Shown here: positions 43,389 to 51,609 of the stretch, piece by piece | Position numbering within the stretch: position 1 is the first letter of the stretch | Layout: the number at the start of each line of letters is the position of its first letter | Source of the DNA: Nocardioides_B sp038199935 | GTDB lineage: Bacteria; Actinomycetota; Actinomycetes; Propionibacteriales; Nocardioidaceae | NCBI GenBank assembly: GCA_038199935.1 | Contig: JBBPYL010000121.1 | Span: forward strand, 1-64,000 | Length of the DNA: 64,000 bases | Direction: 5' to 3' | The notes under the pieces: model-generated | What the model was told of the DNA's origin: nothing | Seen by the model: only the letters and a program-made list of their open reading frames with translations | Databases searched by the model: none | Made by a program: the position numbers and the translations under genes

Positions 43389-45554
43389 TCAGGCCTCGCG
43401 CGCCAGTCCCCAGCGGTCCAGGAGCCACGCGTGGACCTCGGCCTCGTAGGCCAGGTGCGCCACCCGCCCCGAGGGGCCGGCGTGGGCCCCGGCGCCGGTC
43501 TCGCAGCGGAACAGGCAGCGGGCGGCCCAGGCCGGATCGGTCTCCCGCAGCCGCGCCACCCACTTGGCCGGCTCCCAGACCATCACCCGGGGGTCGTGCA
43601 GGGCGCCGGTGACGAGCAGGTCGGGGCGGCCTCCCGGCGGTGGGGGATTCTCGTAGGGCGAGTAGGCCATCAGCCAGCCGAACTGCTCGGGGTCCCGGGG
43701 GTCCCCCCACTCCTCCCACTCGTTGACGGTCAGCGGGATCGAGGGGTCGAACATCGTGGACACCACGTCGACGAAGGGCACCTCGGCGACCACAGCGCAC
43801 CAGCGGTCGGGCCGCTGGCTGAACACCGCGCCCTGGAGCAGGCCCCCGGCGCTCAGGCCGCGGGACGCCAGTCGGTCCGGGTCGACCAGGGCGCCGGCCG
43901 CGAGGCCGTCGGCGACTGCGAGGTGGTCGTCGAAGGTGTGCTGCTTGGCGGCCATCCGGCCCTCCAGCCACCAGCGGCGTCCACCCTCCCCGCCACCACG
44001 GATGTGGGCGTGGACGTAGACCACGCCCCGGTCGAGCAGGCTGGGCAGCGCCGCCTCCCACTCGGCCTCGAAGACGTACTCGTAGGCGCCGTAGCCGTAA
44101 ATCAGGCAGGGAGCGGTGCCGTCCAGCGGCGTCTGGCGGCTCCGGACCACGGTGGCGCCCACCGACGTGCCGTCGGGAGCGGCGAAGGTGTGCCGCTCGG
44201 CCACGTAGCCCGCCGGATCGTGACCGGGCGCCTCGGCGCGGCGCCGTTCCACCCGCACCCCGGTGTTCAGGTCGACCTCGGTCCAGACCGGCGGCTCGAT
44301 CAGGGACTGGTCGCACACGACGACCACGGGGGACTCATAGACCTCGTTCGCGGCGAGGTCCAGGGTGCCGGTGGGGAACGCCGGAGCGATCGTCCAGCCC
44401 GGGTCACCGAGATCGTCGGCGGGCAGCACGAGCAGCCGGCGCTCGCCCTCGGTGCGGACCCGCAGGACGACGTGGTCGGCGAAGGCCTCGGCCCGCTCGA
44501 TCCGCACGGCCGGGTCCTCGGGGCGGGCGTCGACCCAGCTGGTGTGGTCCTGGTCGGCGTCCCGGGGGACCGGTGCGGTGGTGAGCCGGAACTCCTCGGC
44601 CCCGTCGTTGGTGACCACGACCAGCGTGCCCGCCTCGCCCGCCTCGCCGGCCTGGGCTCCGGTGCTGCCGACGAGCAGGTGCTCGGCGTGGTACTCCACG
44701 CCGGCGCGCCGACCCCCCACCGAGCGGGGCGGGGCCAGAGCGTCGTCGGTGGGCAGGACCCAGGTCTCGCGGGTGTCCCGGGACTCGGCCCAGATCACCA
44801 CCAGTGCACCGGACCGGGTCGCGCGTACGCCCAGCTCGAACCGTTCGTCGGTCTCGACCAGCACCACCACGTCGTGGGAGACCGGCGTACCCAGCCGGTG
44901 CCGGCGTATCTCGCAGGGCCGGTACGCCGCGTCGTGGACGGTGTAGAAGAAGTGCAGGTCGCCCTGACGGTCGTGGGCCCAGGCGCCGCCGTAGTAGCTG
45001 CGGGGTACGACCTCGTCCAGGTCGCGGCCGGTCTCGAGGTCACGGAAGCGCAGCCGGTAGACCTCGTCCCCGGTGAGGTCCACCGACCAGGCGAGGTAGC
45101 GGTCGTCGGGGCTCACCGCGGTCAGTCCGAGCTCGGCGTAGGCCGATCCGGCGGCCTCCTGCTCGAGGTCGAGCAGCACGGATTCGGTAGCCGACGCCCC
45201 CTCCGACGACTGATTCCGATGCTCCGGGGGGTGGAGATCGCGCACCAGTTGTGTGTGCTCCCTTCCCGTAGGGACCCGGCTGTAGTAGGAAAAGGACCCA
45301 TGGCGCCAGCTGACTGACCAGTCAGCAGGTGGGGTTCGGGCGGTCATCTCGGCGTGGAGCCCGCGAACGAGGTGGTGGAGATGAGCGGTGGCGCTGTCGT
45401 ACCAGGAGCGTTCGGCCCCGAGGTGCCCGACGACACGGTCGCTATCGACCTCGCGCAGCCAGTGGTAGGGATCGGGGCGCTCCACCCCGTGCTCGGTGTG
45501 CGAGAACGGCTGCGTCGTGGCGACCGGCGGTCCGGACGGGGTGGGAAGGGCCAT
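43389..45554 (-). CDS. Prolyl oligopeptidase family serine peptidase (oligopeptidase B-like)
   Basis: This 721-residue cytoplasmic S9A peptidase cleaves short peptides. An N-terminal cap and seven-bladed propeller (RPDPYHWLREVDSD at about 25-38 onward) is followed by the alpha/beta-hydrolase domain. Its triad is readable: nucleophile Ser near 566 in GLSAGG, Asp in GALHDPRV and His in GAGAHAGPSGR. IYGYGAYEYVFEAEW and RGGGEGGRRWW are typical protease II segments. The ATG at 45554 is favoured because the cap starts there; a longer frame is not conserved. Its start is only 18 bp from the divergent substrate-binding-protein start. Confidence 0.9.
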   Translation of the reverse strand: MALPTPSGPPVATTQPFSHTEHGVERPDPYHWLREVDSDRVVGHLGAERSWYDSATAHLHHLVRGLHAEMTARTPPADWSVSWRHGSFSYYSRVPTGREHTQLVRDLHPPEHRNQSSEGASATESVLLDLEQEAAGSAYAELGLTAVSPDDRYLAWSVDLTGDEVYRLRFRDLETGRDLDEVVPRSYYGGAWAHDRQGDLHFFYTVHDAAYRPCEIRRHRLGTPVSHDVVVLVETDERFELGVRATRSGALVVIWAESRDTRETWVLPTDDALAPPRSVGGRRAGVEYHAEHLLVGSTGAQAGEAGEAGTLVVVTNDGAEEFRLTTAPVPRDADQDHTSWVDARPEDPAVRIERAEAFADHVVLRVRTEGERRLLVLPADDLGDPGWTIAPAFPTGTLDLAANEVYESPVVVVCDQSLIEPPVWTEVDLNTGVRVERRRAEAPGHDPAGYVAERHTFAAPDGTSVGATVVRSRQTPLDGTAPCLIYGYGAYEYVFEAEWEAALPSLLDRGVVYVHAHIRGGGEGGRRWWLEGRMAAKQHTFDDHLAVADGLAAGALVDPDRLASRGLSAGGLLQGAVFSQRPDRWCAVVAEVPFVDVVSTMFDPSIPLTVNEWEEWGDPRDPEQFGWLMAYSPYENPPPPGGRPDLLVTGALHDPRVMVWEPAKWVARLRETDPAWAARCLFRCETGAGAHAGPSGRVAHLAYEAEVHAWLLDRWGLAREA
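45310..45325. promoter_or_regulatory. Palindromic operator b inside the prolyl oligopeptidase gene
   Basis: CTGACTGACCAGTCAG is symmetric over 16 bp, and over 18 bp when the flanking G and C are counted. It lies in the oligopeptidase coding region, about 230 bp inside its start and about 250 bp upstream of the ABC operon start. Because the two divergent starts are only 18 bp apart, promoters must lie inside the genes, which makes an intragenic operator reasonable. Confidence 0.55.
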
Positions 45555-45572
45555 GCCGGGCACCGTAGACCC

Positions 45573-47462
45573 GTGCGGGTTGCGGCGGCCACCGCCCTGA
45601 CCGCGCTGCTGGTCCCGGTTCTGGCCCTGGGCGCGGGCACCGACCTGGGCCTCCCAGCGGCCGTGGCGGCCGAGAGCGACAAGGTCACCTTCACCGTGGG
45701 CCTGACCAACGAAGCGGACTCCTTCAACCCCTTCGGCGGCATCGAGGCTCCGGCCTTCGAGGCGTGGGGCCTGATGTATGACCAGCTGATCAGCTACGAC
45801 ATGAAGGACATGTCCCCCAAGCCGGGGCTGGCCGACTCGTGGGAGACCTCCGACGACGGTCTGACCTGGACCTTCGACCTGCACCCGGGGGTGATGTGGT
45901 CCGACGGCGAGCCGCTGACTGCACGCGACGTGGCCAGCACCTTCAACCGCATCGCTGACGGCGGATATGAGGCCAACACCTGGGGGTCCTACCTGACCTC
46001 GGTGAAAACCGTCGAGGCCGTCGACGACGTCACCGTCAAGATGCTCCTGAAGAAGCCGAACGCCGTCCTCCCGCTGTTGCCGATCCCGATTCTTCCCGAG
46101 CACATCTGGGGCGACATCGACGACAAGGAGGTGAAGACCTACCCCAACGAGCCGAGCGACTCCCAGCCCGTCGTCGGGTCGGGGGCCTTCCGCTTCGTGG
46201 AGGGCACGGCCGGCGGCTCGATCTACCGCTTCGAGGCCAACCCGGACTACTGGAAGGGTGCGCCACACATCGACGAGGTCGTCTTCCGCGTCTTCAAGAA
46301 CGACGACTCGGCCGCGCAGGCGCTGACCAAGGGCGAGATCGACCTGGTCTACAACATCAACGCGCTCCAGGTGAAGGCCCTCGAGGGCCAGGACGGCATC
46401 ACCGCCCACAACGGCGTGTCGCCCGGCTTCTCCGAGATCGCCTTCAACGTGGGCGCCACCGACACCGAGACCGGCGAGCCCCTCGGCGACGGCAACCCGG
46501 TGCTGCAGGACCCGGCCTTCCGGCACGCACTGGGCTACGCGGTCGACCTTGACCAGATCGTGGCCAAGGCCTTCCAGGGGGCGGCCGAACCGGGCGACAC
46601 CATCGTCCCCTCGACGTACTCGAACTGGAAGTGGGACCCGCCGGCCGACCAGGCCTTCACCTTCGACCTCGACAAGGCCGGCCAGCTGCTCGACGAGGCG
46701 GGCTACTCCCTCGGCTCCGACGGTCGGCGGACGATGCCCGACGGCTCGCCGATCGGCACGCTGCGGCTGATGGCCCGCTCGGAGAGCAAGTCCTCGCTGA
46801 CCACGATGCAGTTCTTCGCCGAGTGGCTCGATCAGATCGGCATCGACTCGCAGGTCACCTCGGTCGAGAGCGGCAAGCTCACCGGCCTGATCATCGACGG
46901 CGAGTACGACGCCTTCGAGTGGGGCTGGTACGTCGAGCCCGACCCCGACTCGATGCTGAGCTACCTGACCTGCGGACAGCTCGGCAACTGGAACGACGCC
47001 TGGTGGTGCGACAAGGAGTACGACGCGCTCTACCAGGAGCAGAACAGCGCCCTGAGCGTGGAGGACCGCTACACCCCGGTCAAGCGGATGCAGGAGATCT
47101 TCTTCGAGCAGTCGCCCTACCTGGTCACGGTCTACGAGAGCATCGGGGAGGCCGTGCGTAGCGACCGGTGGGCCTGCCTGCAGGAGCAGCCCGACCCGGG
47201 CGGGACCTGGGTCGTGCAGTACGGCATCACCAGCTACCTCCAGGTCCGCCCGATCGAGGACGCCGGGGACTGCGACGGGGTGACCACCGCGCTCAACGCC
47301 GGAGCGGCGGCGGGATCCGGTGACCAGGCGACTGCCGCGGGAGCCTCGGACGACTCCGGCAGCATGCCGTTGGTGCTCGGTGGCGTCGTTTTGGCCGTCC
47401 TGGTGATCGGCGCTGGCGTGGTGCTGACCCGCCGCCGGGCCACGGCGAGCGACCGGGAATGA
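45573..47462 (+). CDS. ABC transporter substrate-binding protein, family 5 (DppA/OppA type), membrane-anchored
   Basis: This 629-residue precursor catches peptides or similar solutes outside the cell. A Sec signal (VRVAAATALTALLVPVLALG) ends at AVAA. The family-5 fold follows: TFTVGLTNEADSFNPFGG, GLTWTFDLHPGVMWSDGEPL, VGSGAFRFVE and RHALGYAVDLDQI. There is no lipobox cysteine. Instead the C-terminus has a linker, one hydrophobic helix (LVLGGVVLAVLVIGAGVVL) and RRR, so it seems tethered by a transmembrane tail. The start at GTG 45573 is the only initiation codon close to the signal peptide. It overlaps the permease gene by ATGA. Confidence 0.9.
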   Translation: MRVAAATALTALLVPVLALGAGTDLGLPAAVAAESDKVTFTVGLTNEADSFNPFGGIEAPAFEAWGLMYDQLISYDMKDMSPKPGLADSWETSDDGLTWTFDLHPGVMWSDGEPLTARDVASTFNRIADGGYEANTWGSYLTSVKTVEAVDDVTVKMLLKKPNAVLPLLPIPILPEHIWGDIDDKEVKTYPNEPSDSQPVVGSGAFRFVEGTAGGSIYRFEANPDYWKGAPHIDEVVFRVFKNDDSAAQALTKGEIDLVYNINALQVKALEGQDGITAHNGVSPGFSEIAFNVGATDTETGEPLGDGNPVLQDPAFRHALGYAVDLDQIVAKAFQGAAEPGDTIVPSTYSNWKWDPPADQAFTFDLDKAGQLLDEAGYSLGSDGRRTMPDGSPIGTLRLMARSESKSSLTTMQFFAEWLDQIGIDSQVTSVESGKLTGLIIDGEYDAFEWGWYVEPDPDSMLSYLTCGQLGNWNDAWWCDKEYDALYQEQNSALSVEDRYTPVKRMQEIFFEQSPYLVTVYESIGEAVRSDRWACLQEQPDPGGTWVVQYGITSYLQVRPIEDAGDCDGVTTALNAGAAAGSGDQATAAGASDDSGSMPLVLGGVVLAVLVIGAGVVLTRRRATASDRE

Positions 47463-48574
47463 CCACCCTGGCCACGCCGCCCGGCGGGGCGGCCGAGGGG
47501 GCAGGAGGAGGCGACGGCGAGCCCGACGACCCGGGTGAGGACGGGGATGCGGCCGGTTCCCCGTCCAGTGCCGGCGGCGGGCGCAGTGGCTACGGTGGCT
47601 ACGGCCGGTTCGTCGGCGGCAAGGTCCTCGGTTCGCTGGGCAGCCTGCTCTTCGTCCTGGTGGTCAACTTCTTCCTCTTCCGGGTGCTTCCCGGCGACCC
47701 GGCACGCACCCTGGGCCGCGGCCGCTTCCGCACCGAGGAGCAGCTCAACGCCTTCCGGTCGCAGTACGGCCTGGACCAGCCACTGTTCACCCAGTTCTTC
47801 ACCTACCTGAAGAACACCGCCCAGGGCGACCTCGGGGTCTCCCTGCGGTACCGGGTGCCGGTCAGCGACCTCATCCTGGACCGGCTGGGGACGACCCTGC
47901 TGATCGTGGGCACGTCGACGGTGCTGGCCACCACCCTCGGGGTCTACCTCGGCGTGGTCTCGGCCTGGAACCGGCGCAGCCTGGTGGACCGGGCCACCAC
48001 CTCGAGCACCCTGACCCTGTACTCGATGCCGGAGTGGTGGCTGGGCCTGATCTTCATCGCCACGGTCGGGGTCGGGATGGGCTTCTTCCCCGGCGTCTTC
48101 CCGACCGGGGGCCTGCACTCCACCGACGTGGCGCCCGGGTTCGTGAACGGGGTCCTGGACACCGCCTGGCACCTGGTTCTCCCGGTGCTCACCTTGACCC
48201 TGGCCTACCTCGCCGAGTACGCGCTGGTGATGCGCTCCTCGCTGCTCGACGAGATGGGGGAGGACTACCTGGTGACCGCGCGGGCCAAGGGTCTGCGCGA
48301 CGTCGACGTACGCCGTCGGCACGCAGTGCGCAACGCCATCCTGCCCACCACGACCCTGGCCGCGATCAACATCGGCTTCGTGGTCTCCGGGGCGATCACC
48401 GTCGAGTACGTCTTCTCCGTGCCCGGTCTGGGCCTGCTCGCCCAGGAGGCGCTGTCGATCCCCGACTACTGGGTCCTCCAGGGCACGTTCCTGGTCGCCT
48501 CGGCCGCGGTCATCGTGGCCAACCTGGCGACCAACCTGCTCTACGGGGCACTCGACCCACGGGTGCGCACGTGA
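47459..48574 (+). CDS. ABC transporter permease (DppB type)
   Basis: This 371-residue integral membrane permease has a Gly/Asp-rich N-terminal tail (about 1-45) that is longer than usual. A helix (GSLLFVLVVNFFLFRVLPGDPAR) and the DppB pattern GLDQPLFTQFFTYL follow, with a binding-protein-dependent transport domain containing YLVTARAKGLRDVDVRRRHAVRNAILP, the EAA loop that contacts the ATPase. About six helices are visible. It overlaps both neighbours by 4 bp, consistent with a strict operon for the importer. Confidence 0.92.
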   Translation: MTTLATPPGGAAEGAGGGDGEPDDPGEDGDAAGSPSSAGGGRSGYGGYGRFVGGKVLGSLGSLLFVLVVNFFLFRVLPGDPARTLGRGRFRTEEQLNAFRSQYGLDQPLFTQFFTYLKNTAQGDLGVSLRYRVPVSDLILDRLGTTLLIVGTSTVLATTLGVYLGVVSAWNRRSLVDRATTSSTLTLYSMPEWWLGLIFIATVGVGMGFFPGVFPTGGLHSTDVAPGFVNGVLDTAWHLVLPVLTLTLAYLAEYALVMRSSLLDEMGEDYLVTARAKGLRDVDVRRRHAVRNAILPTTTLAAINIGFVVSGAITVEYVFSVPGLGLLAQEALSIPDYWVLQGTFLVASAAVIVANLATNLLYGALDPRVRT

Positions 48575-49518
48575 GCGCGCCCGCGAGCAGTCCCGAGACC
48601 GCGGGTTCCGACGCCGCGGGGCCTGTGCTCACCGCCCGGCAGATCGTCCACCGCCGACGACTCGACGGGCTGGGCCGGGGGTGGCGCGAGTTCCGCGGCA
48701 ACACGCCTGGGGTGCTCGGACTGGTCGTGCTCAGCGTCTTCGCCCTGATCGCCGTGTTCGCCCCGCTGCTGGCCGACCCCGAGGGGCTCAAGGTCACCCA
48801 GGCCCCGGGCGGTGTGCTCGAGGCCCCGTCGTCGCAGTTCTGGCTCGGCACTGACGAGAACGGCCGCTCGGTGGTCACGCTGCTGATCTTCGGGTCGCGG
48901 ATCTCCCTGTTTGTCGGGTTGCTGGCCACCACGATCTCCATCGTCATCGGCACCCTGGTCGGGCTCACGTCCGGCTTCTTCGAGGGCTGGCCGGCCCGGG
49001 TGCTCTTCCGGATGACCGAGTGGTTCCTGGTCGTGCCCTTCCTGCCGCTCGCCCTGGTGCTGGCCACGGTGCTGGGCCGGTCGCTGTGGAACATCTCGCT
49101 GGTCATCGGCATCACCAGCTGGTCGGGCACCGCCCTGCTCATCCGCAGCCAGACCCTGTCCATCAAGGAGCGGCCCTACCTCGAGCGGGCCCGCGCGCTG
49201 GGGGCGGGGCGGTGGCACCAGATGACCCGGCACGTGCTGCCCAACGTGATGCCGATGGTCTTCGCGAACACCACGCTGATGGTGGCCGTGGCCATCCTGG
49301 CCGAGACCACGTTGAGCTTCCTCGGCCTCGGCGACCCGACCCGGGTGTCCTGGGGGTCGATGCTCGACGGCGCCTTCTCGGTGGGGGCGATGACCACCCG
49401 GTCGTGGTGGTACATCATCCCCCCGGGCGTTTGCGTGGTGTTCGTCGTGCTGTCCTTCACGTTGATCGGCCAGGCCCTGGAGGAGATCGTGAACCCACGT
49501 CTGCGGACCCGCCGATGA
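48571..49518 (+). CDS. ABC transporter permease (DppC type)
   Basis: This 315-residue second permease of the importer starts at GTG 48571 in a GTGA overlap. An N-terminal helix (GLVVLSVFALIAVFAPLLAD) precedes the DppC-type segment FWLGTDENGRSVVTLLIFGSRISLFVGL. The EAA loop YLERARALGAGRWHQMTRHVLPN and late helices ending in CVVFVVLSFTLIGQALEEIVNPRLR complete the domain. It should form the heterodimeric pore with the DppB-type protein. Confidence 0.92.
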   Translation: MSAPASSPETAGSDAAGPVLTARQIVHRRRLDGLGRGWREFRGNTPGVLGLVVLSVFALIAVFAPLLADPEGLKVTQAPGGVLEAPSSQFWLGTDENGRSVVTLLIFGSRISLFVGLLATTISIVIGTLVGLTSGFFEGWPARVLFRMTEWFLVVPFLPLALVLATVLGRSLWNISLVIGITSWSGTALLIRSQTLSIKERPYLERARALGAGRWHQMTRHVLPNVMPMVFANTTLMVAVAILAETTLSFLGLGDPTRVSWGSMLDGAFSVGAMTTRSWWYIIPPGVCVVFVVLSFTLIGQALEEIVNPRLRTRR

Positions 49519-50522
49519 ACGCCGCCGACGCAGGTCCGGTCCTGCTCGAGGTGCGCGACCTCTCCCTGGCCTACCTGACCTCGGAGGGCAGGCTGCCCGC
49601 CGTCCGCGGGATCGACCTCACCGTCGCCGCGGGAGAGATCGTCGGCCTGGCCGGTGAGTCCGGGTGTGGGAAGTCCACGCTGGCCAGCACCGTCCTGCGC
49701 CTCCAGCCCAAGGACGCCGAGGTCAGTGGCGAGATGCTGCTGTCCGGGGCGGACGTACTCACCATGCGCTGGGGCGACCTGCGGGCGGTGCGCTGGGCCG
49801 AGGCGTCGATCGTCTTCCAGGGCGCGCTGCACTCGCTCAACCCGGTGCATCGCGTCGGCCGCCAGATCGCCGAGCCGATCCGGGTGCACGAGGAGAGTGT
49901 GGCCGACGACGAGATCGAGACCCGGGTGGGTGACCTGCTGGAGTCGGTGGGGCTGCCCCGGGCACGCGCCCGGGCCTACCCCCACCCGCTCTCCGGGGGC
50001 CAGAAGCAGCGGGTGATGATCGCGATGGCCCTGGCCTGCCGCCCTCGGCTCATCGTCGCCGACGAGCCGACCACCGCGCTGGACGTGATGGTGCAGGCCC
50101 AGGTGCTGCACGTGCTCTCCGGCCTGGTCCACGACCTCGGGGTGGGCATGCTCGTGATCAGCCACGACCTGTCGGTGCTGGCCGACGTGTGCGACCGGGT
50201 CGCGGTGATGTACGCCGGCCGGATCGTCGAGGTGGGTCCGGCCGACCAGGTCTTCAGCGACGCACTGCACCCCTACACCGCCGCCCTGTCCGGCGCCTTC
50301 CCCCGGATCGGCGACCCTGCCGCCCGGTACGCGCCCTCCGGGCTGGCCGGTGACCCCCCGGACCCGCGGACGCTGTCGGGCGGCTGCTCCTTCGCGCCCC
50401 GCTGCCCCCGGGGCGTCGAGGAGTGCGCCGCAGCGGAGCCGACGTTGGTGCCACTGAGCCCGACCCGCTCGGTGGCCTGCATCCGGGTCGCAGGTCGGGC
50501 CACCGACGAGCCGGACCGATGA
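49515..50522 (+). CDS. ABC transporter ATP-binding protein (DppD/OppD type)
   Basis: This 335-residue cytoplasmic ATPase has Walker A GESGCGKST (about 50-58), signature LSGGQKQRV, Walker B LIVADEPTTALD and the switch His in VISHDLSV. The C-terminal oligopeptide extension with cysteines (GGCSFAPRCPRGVEECAAAEP) may hold an iron-sulfur or zinc site, as in other OppD proteins. ATGA overlaps occur at both ends. It pairs with the next gene product to drive peptide import. Confidence 0.93.
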   Translation: MNAADAGPVLLEVRDLSLAYLTSEGRLPAVRGIDLTVAAGEIVGLAGESGCGKSTLASTVLRLQPKDAEVSGEMLLSGADVLTMRWGDLRAVRWAEASIVFQGALHSLNPVHRVGRQIAEPIRVHEESVADDEIETRVGDLLESVGLPRARARAYPHPLSGGQKQRVMIAMALACRPRLIVADEPTTALDVMVQAQVLHVLSGLVHDLGVGMLVISHDLSVLADVCDRVAVMYAGRIVEVGPADQVFSDALHPYTAALSGAFPRIGDPAARYAPSGLAGDPPDPRTLSGGCSFAPRCPRGVEECAAAEPTLVPLSPTRSVACIRVAGRATDEPDR

Positions 50523-51580
50523 GCGCGGCGGACAGTGGGTCACCAGGGTCACCAGGGTCGCCGGCGGGTGGCCCGCCGTACCTGGAGGCGCGGGACGTGT
50601 CGGTGCGGTTCACCACCCGGGCCGGCTCCGCGGCGCGGGCCCTGGACGGGGTGAACCTCCAGGTCCGGCCGGGCGAGATCCTTGCCCTGGTCGGCGAGTC
50701 CGGCTCGGGCAAGACCACCCTGGCCCGCACGCTGATGGGCCTCCAGCGGCCCAGTGACGGCGACGTCCTCGTCGGGGGCGAGCCGCTGGGCTACTCCACC
50801 TCCGCGCTGCGCGGCTTCCGTCGGCACGTGCAGATGGTCCTCCAGGACGCCTCCGGCGCGCTCAGCCCACGGCAGACCGTCTACGAGTCGGTGGCCGAGG
50901 GGATCAGGCTGCACCACCTGGTCAAGGAGACTCGGACACCAGAGGCCGAGCTGGTCGCGCAGGCCCTCTCCGATGCCGGGCTCCGTCCTCCGCAGGGGCT
51001 GTTCCTGCGCTACCCCCACGAGCTGTCCGGTGGTCAACGGCAACGTGTGCTCATCGCCGGGGCCTTGGCGTTGCGCCCGCGGATCCTGCTGGCCGACGAG
51101 CCGGTCTCCAGCCTCGACGCCTCGATCCGGGGGGAGATCCTGGCCCTGATCCTGCGGCTGCGGGACACCCTCGGGCTGGGCGTGGTCGTGGTCACCCACG
51201 ACCTCGGACTGGCCTGGAACATCGCCGACCGGATTGCCGTGATGTACCTCGGACGGATCGTCGAGACAGGCACCACCGAGGAGGTGCTCGAGCAGGCCCG
51301 GCACCCGTACACCCAGGCCCTGCTCTCCGTCGTGCCCGAGATCGAACGGCTCACCCCGGTCGTCCTGCGCGGCGAGATCCCCGACCCCACCGCGATTCCC
51401 TCCGGTTGCCGCTTCCACCCGCGCTGCCCCGCGGTGGCCGACGGTCGGGCCGCAGCCGCCGGGGTAGATCAGGACTGCCGTCGTACCTCGCTGCGCGTGC
51501 TCGGCCCGGCTCACGAGCACCGGGTCGCCTGTCATCTCGACGCCGCCACCGACGACGGTGCCGACCGACCCCCTTGCTGA
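50519..51580 (+). CDS. ABC transporter ATP-binding protein (DppF/OppF type)
   Basis: This 353-residue second ATPase has Walker A GESGSGKTT, signature LSGGQRQRV, Walker B ILLADEPVSSLD and VVTHDLGLAWN. The oligopeptide-type C-terminal segment IPSGCRFHPRCP ends the conserved part. The start overlaps the previous stop as ATGA. Its own TGA stop (51578-51580) lies within the palindromic operator in front of the next transcription unit. Together the five genes form a complete Dpp/Opp-like importer. Confidence 0.92.
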   Translation: MSAADSGSPGSPGSPAGGPPYLEARDVSVRFTTRAGSAARALDGVNLQVRPGEILALVGESGSGKTTLARTLMGLQRPSDGDVLVGGEPLGYSTSALRGFRRHVQMVLQDASGALSPRQTVYESVAEGIRLHHLVKETRTPEAELVAQALSDAGLRPPQGLFLRYPHELSGGQRQRVLIAGALALRPRILLADEPVSSLDASIRGEILALILRLRDTLGLGVVVVTHDLGLAWNIADRIAVMYLGRIVETGTTEEVLEQARHPYTQALLSVVPEIERLTPVVLRGEIPDPTAIPSGCRFHPRCPAVADGRAAAAGVDQDCRRTSLRVLGPAHEHRVACHLDAATDDGADRPPC

Positions 51581-51592
51581 CTCGTGAGTCAG
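51577..51592. promoter_or_regulatory. Palindromic operator c (TetR regulon candidate)
   Basis: CTGACTCGTGAGTCAG is symmetric apart from its two central bases. It overlaps the stop codon of the second ATPase gene and ends 17 bp before the second Rieske gene, a position like that of operator a. Confidence 0.72.
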
Positions 51593-51609
51593 TAGGCCAG
51601 ACTCGCGAG

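Noticed and set aside
45573..47462. An LPxTG cell-wall sorting signal at the binding-protein C-terminus
   Set aside because: A hydrophobic helix and RRR tail are present, but no LPxTG or similar motif precedes them.
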